A stretch of 64,000 nt of DNA from Qipengyuania atrilutea (lineage in GTDB: Bacteria; Pseudomonadota; Alphaproteobacteria; Sphingomonadales; Sphingomonadaceae), in assembly GCF_013370205.1 (NCBI RefSeq), contig NZ_JABWGV010000002.1:372001-436000 (forward strand). The letters are read 5' to 3'. Within the stretch, counting starts at the first letter, position 1. Every line of letters begins with the position of its first letter. Below are positions 30,329-40,151 of the stretch, piece by piece. The position numbers and the translations under genes are program-made. Under the pieces are notes generated by a model that worked only from the letters and a program-made list of their open reading frames with translations, did no database searches and was not told the origin of the DNA.

Positions 30329-32434
30329 GTGGTGCAAGTTCCCGACCGGCTGGAGGCCGGATCACCTTATCCTCTGGGCGCGACATTCGACGGGCTCGGC
30401 GTCAACTTCGCGGTCTTTTCCGCCAATGCCGATGCAATCGATCTGTGCGTTTTCGATTCCGACGGGAAGCGGCAGATTGCATGCCTGCCGCTGCCCGAAT
30501 GGACCGACGAGGTATGGCACGGGTATCTCCCCGGCGCACGGCCCGGACTCCTCTATGGATTCCGCGCTCACGGTCGCTACGAGCCGGAGAACGGACACCG
30601 CTTCAACCCCAACAAGCTGCTCCTCGATCCCTATGCGCGCAAGCTGGCCGGAAACCTGCGCTGGACCGACGCGCTTCATTCCTACCGCGTTCGCTCTCCT
30701 CGCAAGGATATGAGCTTCGATCGCCGAGACAGCGCGGCGGCCATGCCGAAAGCGGTCGTCACTACCGAAGCCTTCGATTGGTCGGGCGACAGGCGGCCGA
30801 ATACGCCCTGGAGCGAAACCGTCATCTACGAAGCCCATACCAAGGGCCTCACCAAGCTGCTCGAGGACGTGCCGGCGCGGGAACGCGGCACCCTCGCCGC
30901 GCTCGCCCATCCCACGGTGATCGACCATCTTCAGCGGATCGGTGCCACCGCGCTAGAATTGCTTCCGATCCATTCGATCGTGCAGGACCGGAGATTGCAG
31001 GAGGCTGGCCTCGTCAATTACTGGGGCTACAATACCTTGTCCTTCTTCTCGCCTGAACGCCGCTACATGGCGAGCGACGATTCTGACGAGCTGCGGATCG
31101 CGATACGCCGCCTGCACGCGGCCGGGATCGAGGTGATACTGGACGTGGTCTATAATCACACCGCCGAGGGCAGCGAGCTTGGCCCGACCTTCAATTTTCG
31201 CGGGCTGGACAATGCCAGCTATTACCGTCTGGTCGAGGACAATCCCCGCTACTGTGTAAACGATACCGGGACGGGCAACACGCTCGACCTTAGCCATCCG
31301 CGCGTTTTGCAGATGGTAGCGGATAGCCTGCGCCATTGGGCCGAGAGCTACCGAATCGACGGGTTCCGCTTTGATCTTGGGGTGACGCTGGGCCGGGAGG
31401 GAGACAACGGTTTCGATCCGCGCTCGGGCTTTTTCGATGTCTTGCGGCAGGATCCGGTGCTTAACGGTCTCAAGCTCATTTCAGAGCCTTGGGATATCGG
31501 TCCGGGCGGCTACCAGCTTGGCAACCACCCGCCCGGCTTTGCCGAATGGAACGACAAGTTTCGTGACGCCACGCGCCGTTTCTGGCGCGGGGATGGGGAT
31601 ATGCGACCCGAATTCGCCAAGCGCATTGCAGGCTCCGCCGACCTGTTCGATCGCCGCGCGCGGCGCCCGTGGGCCGGCGTCAATTTCATCGCCGCGCACG
31701 ACGGCCAGCCGCTAGCCGATATCGTTTCTTACGAGGGGAAACACAACGAGGCGAACGGCGAAGACAACAACGATGGCCACTCGGAAAATTACTCGCGCAA
31801 TTGGGGCGCAGAGGGCCCGACCGACGATCCTGCAATCCGCGAAATCCGTCAGCGCGTTACCCGTTCGATGCTCACCACTCTCTTCGCCTCACTCGGTACT
31901 CCGATGTTGCTTGGCGGCGACGAATTCGGACGTTCTCAGTTCGGGAACAACAACGCCTATTGCCAGGATAACGAGATCAGCTGGTTCGACTGGTCGCGGC
32001 TCGAAACCGAGGAAGGCCAGAGACTGCGGAATTACGTCGCTCGGCTCGCGACGATCCGGCGCGAGCACCTGCTGATGCGCGCAAGCCGTTTCCTTCATGG
32101 CGAAGTCGAGGTGGCACCGGGCATTCTGGACGTCGACTGGTTCGACGAGCGCGGTCTGCACCTGTCGGAAGAAGATTGGCATAATAGCGAGGGTCGGGCG
32201 CTGGTGATGCGCCGCGCGCGCGCGCGAAAGGACGGCAGTTTGAAGCTGGTCAGCCTGCTGGTAAACGGTAGCGGCGACCCGCTCACCTTCCGGCTACCCC
32301 CGCCCGGCGATGTGCAGACGAGGATGCTCATCGACAGTGCCGATCCAAACGGCCCTGAGCGCGACTTTGACGAAGCCATCGAGGTTCAGGACCGGGCTGC
32401 CGTGATAGTGGTAGGAACCCGTGCCGCAAACTGA
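30329..32434 (+). CDS. glgX: Glycogen debranching enzyme / isoamylase
   Basis: This 701-residue GH13_11 enzyme hydrolyses alpha-1,6 branches. The CBM48 region at the start (GSPYPLGATFDGLGVNFAVF) is followed by YEAHTKGLTKLLEDVP, YWGYNTLSFFSPERRYM, nucleophile Asp349 in GFRFDLGVTLGRE, acid/base Glu386 in LISEPWDIGPGGYQLG, and AAHDGQPLADIVSYEGKHNE. The start is one of two successive GTG codons, 30329 or 30332, just three to six bases after the glgB stop. With TreY and TreZ encoded downstream it fits the TreX role, making linear chains for trehalose formation; GlgX and TreX cannot be told apart by motifs alone. Confidence 0.94.
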   Translation: MVQVPDRLEAGSPYPLGATFDGLGVNFAVFSANADAIDLCVFDSDGKRQIACLPLPEWTDEVWHGYLPGARPGLLYGFRAHGRYEPENGHRFNPNKLLLDPYARKLAGNLRWTDALHSYRVRSPRKDMSFDRRDSAAAMPKAVVTTEAFDWSGDRRPNTPWSETVIYEAHTKGLTKLLEDVPARERGTLAALAHPTVIDHLQRIGATALELLPIHSIVQDRRLQEAGLVNYWGYNTLSFFSPERRYMASDDSDELRIAIRRLHAAGIEVILDVVYNHTAEGSELGPTFNFRGLDNASYYRLVEDNPRYCVNDTGTGNTLDLSHPRVLQMVADSLRHWAESYRIDGFRFDLGVTLGREGDNGFDPRSGFFDVLRQDPVLNGLKLISEPWDIGPGGYQLGNHPPGFAEWNDKFRDATRRFWRGDGDMRPEFAKRIAGSADLFDRRARRPWAGVNFIAAHDGQPLADIVSYEGKHNEANGEDNNDGHSENYSRNWGAEGPTDDPAIREIRQRVTRSMLTTLFASLGTPMLLGGDEFGRSQFGNNNAYCQDNEISWFDWSRLETEEGQRLRNYVARLATIRREHLLMRASRFLHGEVEVAPGILDVDWFDERGLHLSEEDWHNSEGRALVMRRARARKDGSLKLVSLLVNGSGDPLTFRLPPPGDVQTRMLIDSADPNGPERDFDEAIEVQDRAAVIVVGTRAAN

Positions 32435-34172
32435 CAGCCAACATTCCCGCGCCACCGGGCGAATCTCGGCGTGGGGCCCGGCCCTGCTTGGTGATGGCCA
32501 GGCGCGGTTTCGCCTTTGGGCACCCGACCAGAACGAGTTGACGCTGGAACGAAAGGGCACTGCTCCCCTCGCGATGACAAGAGACGAGCAGGGATGGTTC
32601 AGTGTCGTTGCAGAGGCCGAAGCGGGCGCGCGATACCGCTTCCGGTTGAATGACGAACTTGCCGTGCCCGATCCGGCTGCGCGCGTTCAAGCGGGCGGGG
32701 TACATGGCTGGAGCCTTCTGACCGATCCCGCCGCCTATCGCTGGCGCTGCAACGAATGGCGCGGACGCCGGTGGGAAGAAACGGTGATCGAGGAAGTTCA
32801 CGCCGGGGTGCTCGGGGGCTTCTCCGGCCTCGCGGAGCGCCTGCCGGAAATGGCCGACCGCGGCGTCACCGCGGTGGAGATCATGCCGGTGGCAGCTTTC
32901 AGCGGCACTCGCAACTGGGGCTATGACGGGGTGCTGCCTTATGCAGTGGCCGAACCTTACGGGACGCCGGAAGAGTTCAAGGCCATGATCGACCGGGCGC
33001 ACGAACTCGGACTGATGGTGTTCCTCGACGTGGTCTACAATCACTTCGGGCCGGACGGGAATTATCTCGGCGCCTATGCGAGCGACTTCTTCGATACGGA
33101 CGCGGACACGCCATGGGGCGGTGCGGTCGCTGTCTCGCGCGATCCGGTGAAGCGCTTCTTCATCGACAACGCGCTGATGTGGCTCGGCGAATACCGGATC
33201 GACGGTTTGCGCTTTGATGCCGTTCACGCCATTGCCGACAATGAGTTTTTGGACGAGATGGCTGCGGAAATACGAACCGCGTTCCCCGGTCGGCACATAC
33301 ATCTGGTGCTCGAAAACGAGCATAACGATACGCAGCGCCTGGCTCCCGAACTATACGACGCGCAGTGGAACGACGATTTCCATAACGTGATGCACGTTCT
33401 CCTCACCGGAGAGAGCGAGGGATATTACGCAGGGTTCTCCGAGGACCCTACCGCGAAACTCGCGCGGTGCCTTGCGGAGGGCTTCATATACCAGGGCGAA
33501 ACGCCGCCGGGCGCTGATCGGGCACGCGGAACGCCGAGCGGCCATTTGCCCGCCACCCGCTTCGTCTCCTTCCTTCAGAACCATGACCAGACCGGCAACC
33601 GCGCACTTGGCGAAAGACTGACGGTCCTGACGGATCGCGACAGGTTGCGCGCCGCCACGGCGCTGCTGCTTTTGATGCCGCAAATCCCGCTCCTGTTCAT
33701 GGGCGATAGCGAGGGAAGCCGTTCGCCTTTCCTGTTCTTCACCGATTTTCACGAGGAATTGGCCGATGCCGTGCGCGAGGGAAGGCGGGGCGAGTTCGCG
33801 AGCTTCGCTGCCTTTGCCGAACCGGAGGCCCGCAAGCGCATCCCCGATCCCAATGCTCGCTCCACTTTTGCCGCTTCCAAACCAGAGCCAGGTCCCGATG
33901 CAGAGGAATGGCGTGCGCTGTACCGCGAACTTCTCGCACTGCGCCAAGCGCAGGTCGTCCCGCGGTTGGCCGGCGCGCAGGGACTCGGCGCCGAGGTGCT
34001 TAGTGCAGGAGCCGTAACGGCGCGCTGGCGCATGTCCGATGAAGCCGTACTGTCGATTGCGATAAACCTGGGTACGGAGGAAGTTGGCTATCCGGCAGCC
34101 CAGGGCGAAGTTCTGTTCGAACTTGGAAATGGGGGCGCGCCTGCGAGCTTCCGCGCGGCGCTTGCCGCATGA
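32421..34172 (+). CDS. treZ: Malto-oligosyltrehalose trehalohydrolase
   Basis: This 583-residue GH13_10 enzyme cleaves trehalose from malto-oligosyltrehalose. An N-terminal CBM48-like domain (ARFRLWAPDQNELTLER) precedes the barrel with VIEEVHAGVLGGFSGLAERL, VEIMPVAAFSGTRNWGYDGV, VFLDVVYNHFGPDGNYLG, nucleophile Asp266 in GLRFDAVHAI, acid/base Glu298 in LVLENEHND, and FLQNHDQTGNRALGERL. The start is GTG 32421, inside the end of glgX (14-base overlap). It acts after TreY, encoded two genes downstream. Confidence 0.95.
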   Translation: MPQTDSQHSRATGRISAWGPALLGDGQARFRLWAPDQNELTLERKGTAPLAMTRDEQGWFSVVAEAEAGARYRFRLNDELAVPDPAARVQAGGVHGWSLLTDPAAYRWRCNEWRGRRWEETVIEEVHAGVLGGFSGLAERLPEMADRGVTAVEIMPVAAFSGTRNWGYDGVLPYAVAEPYGTPEEFKAMIDRAHELGLMVFLDVVYNHFGPDGNYLGAYASDFFDTDADTPWGGAVAVSRDPVKRFFIDNALMWLGEYRIDGLRFDAVHAIADNEFLDEMAAEIRTAFPGRHIHLVLENEHNDTQRLAPELYDAQWNDDFHNVMHVLLTGESEGYYAGFSEDPTAKLARCLAEGFIYQGETPPGADRARGTPSGHLPATRFVSFLQNHDQTGNRALGERLTVLTDRDRLRAATALLLLMPQIPLLFMGDSEGSRSPFLFFTDFHEELADAVREGRRGEFASFAAFAEPEARKRIPDPNARSTFAASKPEPGPDAEEWRALYRELLALRQAQVVPRLAGAQGLGAEVLSAGAVTARWRMSDEAVLSIAINLGTEEVGYPAAQGEVLFELGNGGAPASFRAALAA

Positions 34173-36163
34173 GCGCGCTGCACGATCTTGCGGAGTTGGT
34201 GGGGCTTCAAGTCGAATGGGAAGACGCCGCCGGCGAAGCCAAGCGGGTGAGCGACGACAATTTACGCCGTATCCTCGCAGCACTCGGCTTTCCAGCCGCC
34301 AGCGATGAGGAGATAAGCGAAAGTTTCGAACGCGCACGAACCGATGCGTCTCGGTGCGAATTCGCGTCTACACGTGCGGGTGAAGCACTGCTGCTTCCTG
34401 CTATCGGCAGCGCGGGCGCGGGCGAATTGCTTCTCGAAAACGGCCCTACCATTGCGCTAGCTGTTGCAAAAACACCGGAGGGTTTGCGCGTTCCGCCAAT
34501 CGCGGAGATCGGCTATCACCTGCTGAAAGGTCCCAATTTCACGGTACGTATTGCCGTTGCACCGGAGCGCTGCCTGGGTGTTGCGGACCTCGCAAAGAAA
34601 CCGCGCGCATGGGGCGCGGCGGTTCAGCTCCCCTCGCTGCGCGACGACAACCCGCGGGCATTCGGAGATTTCGGTACGCTCGCCGACACCGCCAAGCGCT
34701 TCGGCGAAGCGGGGGCGGAAGCGCTGGCGATCAGCCCGACGCACGCGCTTTTTCCCGCGGACCCTTCGCGCTATAGCCCCTACGCGCCGTCCAGCCGCCT
34801 TTTTCTGAACGCCTTGTTCGCCGACCTCTCGCTGCTGGGGGAGACGCTTCCACCCGTGGACGCTGGCGACCTGATCGATTGGGAAAAAGCGATCCCGCAG
34901 CGCATGGCGGCTTTGCGGCACGCGTACGAGGCGCATTGGTCAGAGGTCGAAAGCCGCGTGATGGCATACCGCGACCGCAAGGGTGAAGCGCTGGAGCGCC
35001 ACGCAATCTACGAAGCGCTGCACGCGCATTTCTTCGCCGACGGCGCGGGCGGGTGGCAGGATTGGCCGGACGAGTACCACGACCCTTCCGGTGAGGCAGT
35101 CGCCCGTTTTGCGAAGACGCACCGTGAGGACGTAAATTTCCACCTTTTCGCTCAGTGGCTGGCAGCGGAGAGCCTCACCGCGGCGCAAAGCGCTGCCAGA
35201 GAAGCGGGAATGAGCATCGGCCTCATAGCCGACCTAGCGGTGGGCATGGACGGCAGCGGCAGCCATGCCTGGAGCGCGCCCGGCGATCTGCTTACCGGGC
35301 TTTCGGTTGGCGCGCCGCCCGATTTGCTGGGGCCGGAAGGGCAGGACTGGGGGCTGACGACTTTTTCGCCTGCCGGTCTGAAGCGAAACGGCTTCGCTCC
35401 ATTTATCGAGACGCTACGGGCTGCCCTCGACCACGCGGGCGGCATTCGCATCGACCACATACTCGGCCTCAACCGGCTATGGGTCGTGCCGCATGGCGGC
35501 AGCGCGGCTGATGGGGCCTATCTCGCCTATCCGCTGAGCGACATGTTGCACATACTCGCCATCGAATCGCACCGCGCCAACGCCGTAATTATCGGCGAGG
35601 ACTTGGGCACGGTACCCGAGGGACTGAGGCCGAAACTCGAAGCATGGCACGTGCTCGGCATGCGGGTGCTCTGGTTCGAACGAGACGAAGACGGCGACTA
35701 CGTTCCGCCGCTCGATTGGCACGAACAAGCCGTCGCAATGACCGGAACACACGATGTCACGACCATCGCTGGCTGGTGGCAGGGCCGCGACATCGACTGG
35801 GCAGTGAAGCTCGGCCGGTTTTCGAGCGCGGAGGCCGTGAGTGAAGCTTGCAGAGACCGCGCGAGCGAGCGGACGCAAATCTGGAGCGCGTTGGTGGCAA
35901 GCGGTGCGGCGTCCGGCGCCATGCCCTCTCCTGACGATCCGGGACCGGTCCTCGACGCGGCGCTCGTCCATGTCGGAAGCAGTGCCTGCGAACTGGCGCT
36001 TGTGCCGCTAGAGGACATTGCGGGGCAGGTCGAGCAGCCGAACATTCCCGGCACTACCGACGAACATCCCAACTGGCGGCGCCGCATGCCCGCCACCACC
36101 GCCGAACTGCTCGCGCAGTCCGACATCGCGCACAGGATCGAAGCATTGGACAAGAGCCGTTGA
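34169..36163 (+). CDS. malQ: 4-alpha-glucanotransferase (amylomaltase)
   Basis: This 664-residue GH77 enzyme disproportionates malto-oligosaccharides. A non-catalytic N-terminal region (about residues 1-140) is followed by WGAAVQLPSLRDDNPRAFGD, SPTHALFPADPSRYSPYAPS, nucleophile Asp429 in IRIDHILGLNRLWVVP, acid/base Glu477 in IIGEDLGTVPEG, and MTGTHDVTTIAGWW. It would resize linear glucans released by GlgX so that TreY or GlgE can use them. ATG 34169 overlaps the treZ stop (ATGA) and the malQ stop overlaps the treY start (TTGA). Confidence 0.94.
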   Translation: MSALHDLAELVGLQVEWEDAAGEAKRVSDDNLRRILAALGFPAASDEEISESFERARTDASRCEFASTRAGEALLLPAIGSAGAGELLLENGPTIALAVAKTPEGLRVPPIAEIGYHLLKGPNFTVRIAVAPERCLGVADLAKKPRAWGAAVQLPSLRDDNPRAFGDFGTLADTAKRFGEAGAEALAISPTHALFPADPSRYSPYAPSSRLFLNALFADLSLLGETLPPVDAGDLIDWEKAIPQRMAALRHAYEAHWSEVESRVMAYRDRKGEALERHAIYEALHAHFFADGAGGWQDWPDEYHDPSGEAVARFAKTHREDVNFHLFAQWLAAESLTAAQSAAREAGMSIGLIADLAVGMDGSGSHAWSAPGDLLTGLSVGAPPDLLGPEGQDWGLTTFSPAGLKRNGFAPFIETLRAALDHAGGIRIDHILGLNRLWVVPHGGSAADGAYLAYPLSDMLHILAIESHRANAVIIGEDLGTVPEGLRPKLEAWHVLGMRVLWFERDEDGDYVPPLDWHEQAVAMTGTHDVTTIAGWWQGRDIDWAVKLGRFSSAEAVSEACRDRASERTQIWSALVASGAASGAMPSPDDPGPVLDAALVHVGSSACELALVPLEDIAGQVEQPNIPGTTDEHPNWRRRMPATTAELLAQSDIAHRIEALDKSR

Positions 36164-38673
36164 TAACGCCCCGCGCCACCTATCGCCTGCAGTTTCACAG
36201 GGATTTCCCTTTCGCGAACGGAGAAGAACTCGTTCCCTATCTCGACCGGCTCGGGATTAGCCACATTTACGCCTCGCCGATTACGGTCGCCGTGCCGGGT
36301 TCGCAGCATGGCTACGATGTCGTCGACCCTTCTCGCGTGAACCCGGAACTTGGCGGGGAAGAGGCGCTGCGCAGCATGGTGACGGCCCTGCGCGAGCGGG
36401 GCATGGGGCTCATCGTCGACATCGTGCCCAACCACATGGGCGTTGCGGGCGGTCATAACGAATGGTGGAACGACGTGCTTCGCCGCGGGCAGGCGAGCGA
36501 ATTCGCGCCCTTCTTCGATATCGACTGGCGCCGCCCGATCGTCCTGCCGATCCTCGGCGCGCCGCTGCCTGACGTGCTTACCGAAGGGCACATTGCGATT
36601 GACCACTCGGGCAAGGAGCCGGTCTTGACGATCTACGACGAGCGCCGCGTTCCGTTACGGCCCGGCGAGGACGCATTGCCCGAACCGGGCGACACCGAGG
36701 CTATCGCGCGCCTGCTCGACAAGCAGCATTATCGGCTTGCATGGTGGCGACAGGCAAACGACGAACTGAACTGGCGCCGCTTCTTCACGATCAACGAACT
36801 CGCCGGTCTCCGCATCGAGGACGATACGGTTTTCGAAGCAACGCACGCCCTCTATTTCCGCTTCTGGGAAGAGGGTCTGATCGACGGCGTTCGTATCGAT
36901 CACGTGGACGGCTTGACCGATCCCGCCGCCTATTGCCGCAAGTTGCGCGAACGCTTCGATACGCTCTCCCGCCACGCCGATGCGCCTGCCGGCCCCGCCT
37001 ACATCGTCGTCGAAAAAATCCTGGCCCCCGGCGAAACCCTTCCAGAGGAGTGGCGGATGGACGGGACCAGCGGTTACGACTTCATGGAAGACGTGTCCGC
37101 TCTGCTCCACGCTCCCGCAGGCACAAAACCCCTCGAAGCGCTGTGGCACGAGTTCAGCGGCAGGCAGCTTTCCTTCCATGAAGAGGAGTTGCAGGCCCGG
37201 AAAGACATGCTCGCCTGGTCGTTCGAAAGCCAGTTGCGCGACTGTGTGGAAGCCTTCGGTACGCTGGCAGCTTCGGCGCCCGAAACAGCGGGGCTTACCG
37301 CAGGTATGCTGCGGAGGGGCATCGAACGCCTCCTGTGGGTGTTTCCGGTCTATCGTACCTATGGCTCCGGCTCGCAGGCTCCGCAAAGCGACGCGGAAAT
37401 CCGTGAACGCGTCCGCCGCGACGCCGCGGCCTTCACTCCGCCCGGCGAAGCCGAAGTTGCCGACTACATCCTGGCATGGCTCGCAGGCGAGGGGCCGGGA
37501 GATGCACGGCTCGCCGCAGGGGCTGTCCGGCGGTTCCAGCAGCTTTCCGCTCCGATCGCGGCGAAGGCAGTGGAAGACACAGCCTTCTATCGCTACGCGC
37601 CGCTGCTTTCGCGGCTGGACGTCGGGTTCGATGCCTCGCGAATGGCTTCGTCCATCAGCGATTTCCATGCTGCTTGTGAAACACGGGCGCGGTCATTCCC
37701 CCATTCGATGCTCGCCACGGCCACGCACGATCACAAGCGCGGCGAGGACGTGCGTGCCCGGCTTGCCGTCCTGTCGGCCTTGCCGGAGACATGGGCCAGT
37801 CGTGTCGCTGCGTGGGACAACGCCAGCAACGGCCCTGACAGCGGGTTTCATGCTGCCGACCGCTACGCGCTATACCAGATGGTCTTCGGCGCTTGGCCGG
37901 AGGGCCTGACGCCCGATGACGATACCGGTTTGGAAGCGTTCGCGGAGCGGCTCTCGGCGTGGCAGGAGAAAGCTCTGCGGGAAGCAAAGCTGCGTTCTTC
38001 GTGGGAGCGACCCGATAGCGACTATGAGCAGTGCGCGAATGCATTCGTCGCCCAGCTGCTAAATGCAGGCGGCACTGATAGTATCGCGCACGAGGTATTC
38101 CGCTTGGTCAAAGCGACGGCAGGAGCAACACTCGCCAACATTCTTGTTCAGACTGCGCTGCGCTACACGGTGCCGGGAATGCCGGATTGCTATCAGGGCT
38201 GCGAACTTCCCGACTTCAGCATGGTCGATCCCGACAACCGCAGGCCGGTGAATTTCGCGAAACGTGAAGCATTGCTTGCCTCCGATCGGACCGCTCATCC
38301 CAAGATTGAACTGATGGCCCGGTTGCTCGATCTGCGGGAGCGCCATCCTGCGCTGTTTGCCAGCGCAGACTACCGCCGCGCCGAAGTCTCCGGTCCGCGC
38401 GCTGACAGTGTCGTTGCATTCACGCGGAGCGAAGGCGGCAAAGAACTGCACTGCGCTTTCGTCATACGCTGTGCCGAGCCCCTGTTGAACGGTTCCGATC
38501 CGGTACCCCCGACCTCTTGGTGGGAGAATACGCTGGTCAAGTTCTCGCCGAATGACACCGTAGATGCCGGTTACCTGTTCGCCGATCTCCCCGTAGCAAT
38601 TCGGCTTGTCGAAGATGGGCAGGCAACGGAGATTGTGGGAGCATCAGATGTAGCTAAGTCAGCGTGCGTTTGA
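36160..38673 (+). CDS. treY: Malto-oligosyltrehalose synthase
   Basis: This 837-residue GH13_26 enzyme converts the reducing-end alpha-1,4 link of a malto-oligosaccharide to the alpha-1,1 link of trehalose. The N-terminus is typical (RATYRLQFHRDFPFANGEEL, SHIYASPITVAVPGSQHGYD). Then come IVPNHMGVAGGHNEWWNDVL, nucleophile Asp247 in GVRIDHVDGLTDP, acid/base Glu285 in IVVEKILAPGETLP, and MDGTSGYDFM, followed by the long helical insertions of the family and ATATHDHKRGEDVRARL. The start is TTG 36160, overlapping the malQ stop. It is the last gene of the operon; no clear terminator follows. Confidence 0.95.
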   Translation: MITPRATYRLQFHRDFPFANGEELVPYLDRLGISHIYASPITVAVPGSQHGYDVVDPSRVNPELGGEEALRSMVTALRERGMGLIVDIVPNHMGVAGGHNEWWNDVLRRGQASEFAPFFDIDWRRPIVLPILGAPLPDVLTEGHIAIDHSGKEPVLTIYDERRVPLRPGEDALPEPGDTEAIARLLDKQHYRLAWWRQANDELNWRRFFTINELAGLRIEDDTVFEATHALYFRFWEEGLIDGVRIDHVDGLTDPAAYCRKLRERFDTLSRHADAPAGPAYIVVEKILAPGETLPEEWRMDGTSGYDFMEDVSALLHAPAGTKPLEALWHEFSGRQLSFHEEELQARKDMLAWSFESQLRDCVEAFGTLAASAPETAGLTAGMLRRGIERLLWVFPVYRTYGSGSQAPQSDAEIRERVRRDAAAFTPPGEAEVADYILAWLAGEGPGDARLAAGAVRRFQQLSAPIAAKAVEDTAFYRYAPLLSRLDVGFDASRMASSISDFHAACETRARSFPHSMLATATHDHKRGEDVRARLAVLSALPETWASRVAAWDNASNGPDSGFHAADRYALYQMVFGAWPEGLTPDDDTGLEAFAERLSAWQEKALREAKLRSSWERPDSDYEQCANAFVAQLLNAGGTDSIAHEVFRLVKATAGATLANILVQTALRYTVPGMPDCYQGCELPDFSMVDPDNRRPVNFAKREALLASDRTAHPKIELMARLLDLRERHPALFASADYRRAEVSGPRADSVVAFTRSEGGKELHCAFVIRCAEPLLNGSDPVPPTSWWENTLVKFSPNDTVDAGYLFADLPVAIRLVEDGQATEIVGASDVAKSACV

Positions 38674-38714
38674 AGTTGGCTGACGTGCTTGGCGGCGCGT
38701 GGTAGCGCCGATCT

Positions 38715-38984
38715 ATGCAGCTCGACGACCTCCTCTACCGTAATTTCGGCGCCCGCTCGCTCGACGAACTTAGTGACGGGGCGCGGGCCGCGGGGGTAGA
38801 CAAGATGCAGGTCGATCTCGGTCTGTCGCGCGATCCGGGCGAGCGGTTCGCGCTCTGGTCGGTCCTCTACCTGCTAGGCTCCGCACCCGATCTCGACGTC
38901 GCGTTCCCCGATCCGGACGACCGGGAGGCGGCCCGCAACTTCATGGACCTGATGGCCCGGACCGACGAAGAGCCTCAAGACTGA
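38715..38984 (+). CDS. Small acidic protein of unknown function
   Basis: This 89-residue, strongly acidic soluble protein is one I do not recognise. It starts MQLDDLLYRNFGARSLDEL, has a hydrophobic core helix in FALWSVLYLLGSAPDLDVAF, and ends with an Asp/Glu-rich tail. There is no signal peptide or cysteine. The stop shares its last base with the ATG of the downstream ribosomal oxygenase (TGATG), so it is most likely translated from the same mRNA and may be linked to it. It could be a small partner or substrate-targeting factor, but this is inference from position only. Confidence 0.68.
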   Translation: MQLDDLLYRNFGARSLDELSDGARAAGVDKMQVDLGLSRDPGERFALWSVLYLLGSAPDLDVAFPDPDDREAARNFMDLMARTDEEPQD

Positions 38985-40141
38985 TGCCATCCCTGCGTGC
39001 GTTCGACACGAAGCGTTTCCTCGCCGAAACCTGGCAAAAACGCCCGCTGCTGATCCGGGACGCGTGGCACCACTGGTCCAACCCGCTCGAACCTGACGAA
39101 CTTGCCGGACTTGCGTGCGAGGCAGAGATCGAAGCCCGCCTCGTGCGGCAGCCCGCTCCCGGCCGGTGGGAGGTCGAGCACGGCCCCTTTGCGCACGAAG
39201 ACTTCGGCGCACTCGGCGATTGCCCGTGGACGATGCTGGTCCAGGCGGTCGACCATCACGTGGCGGAGGTGGCGGCTCTGATCGAACCCTTCCGCTTTAT
39301 CCCCGACTGGCGGATCGACGATGTTATGGTGAGCTATGCCGTTGCCGGGGGCGGGGTCGGACCGCACTTCGACCAGTACGATGTCTTCCTCGTGCAGGGG
39401 CTCGGCCACCGGCGTTGGCGCGTCGGCCGCCGATGCGACGAGACGTCCCGCCTGCTGCCGCACGACGAGCTGCGCCTGCTCGCCGACTTCGACCCGATCG
39501 ACGAATGGGTGCTGGAACCGGGCGACATTCTCTATGTGCCCCCAGGTTTCGCTCACGACGGTGTAGCGGAGGAGGGCGACTGCATGACCTATTCGATCGG
39601 CTTCCGCGCCCCCTCGCGCGCTGACCTCGTATCGGCTTTTGCGGACCACGTGCTCGACACGCTGGACGAGGACGACCGCTACACTGACCCTGATCTTGCA
39701 GCAATTTCCAATCCTGGCGAGATTTCCGCAAAAACTCTCGCGCGCTTGCATGCCATGGTCACGGACACGCTCGCCGATCAGGACGCGTTCGCTGCATGGT
39801 TCGGCGCATACGTGACCGAACCGAAAGACGAACGGCTCGACTGGGCACCCGAGAAGCAGGTATCCGCTGCGGATTTGGTACGCGGCGATGCCAGCACCGT
39901 CCGGCTTGAGCGTAATCCGGCGAGCCGCTTTTCCTTTATCCGGCAGGGCGCTGATACGGTGACGCTCTTCGTCGACGGCCGAAACTACCCCTGCCGCGGC
40001 CTTGCCGCCGCAGCGGCGGAGCAAATTTGCGCGAGGCCACGGTTCACGCTGGAGCCCGAGGTGTTAGCCGATCGCGATATGACCACGTTGATCATTGGTC
40101 TGATCAATCGTGGCTGCCTAGCGCTGAGCGAGCCAAACTGA
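38984..40141 (+). CDS. JmjC/cupin 2-oxoglutarate oxygenase, RoxA/YcfD-like
   Basis: This 385-residue Fe(II)/2-oxoglutarate-dependent oxygenase resembles YcfD, which hydroxylates an arginine of ribosomal protein L16. The N-terminus FDTKRFLAETWQKRPLLIRD is family-typical. The iron ligands lie in VGPHFDQYDVFLVQ (His128 and Asp130) and PGFAHDGV (His191); GHRRWRVGRR holds the likely 2OG-binding Arg/Lys region. A C-terminal winged-helix-like domain follows (about residues 270-380). The L16 target is inferred from family similarity. Its neighbours across the convergent junction are also ribosome-related. Confidence 0.87.
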   Translation: MPSLRAFDTKRFLAETWQKRPLLIRDAWHHWSNPLEPDELAGLACEAEIEARLVRQPAPGRWEVEHGPFAHEDFGALGDCPWTMLVQAVDHHVAEVAALIEPFRFIPDWRIDDVMVSYAVAGGGVGPHFDQYDVFLVQGLGHRRWRVGRRCDETSRLLPHDELRLLADFDPIDEWVLEPGDILYVPPGFAHDGVAEEGDCMTYSIGFRAPSRADLVSAFADHVLDTLDEDDRYTDPDLAAISNPGEISAKTLARLHAMVTDTLADQDAFAAWFGAYVTEPKDERLDWAPEKQVSAADLVRGDASTVRLERNPASRFSFIRQGADTVTLFVDGRNYPCRGLAAAAAEQICARPRFTLEPEVLADRDMTTLIIGLINRGCLALSEPN

Positions 40142-40151
40142 TCTGCCGCGA

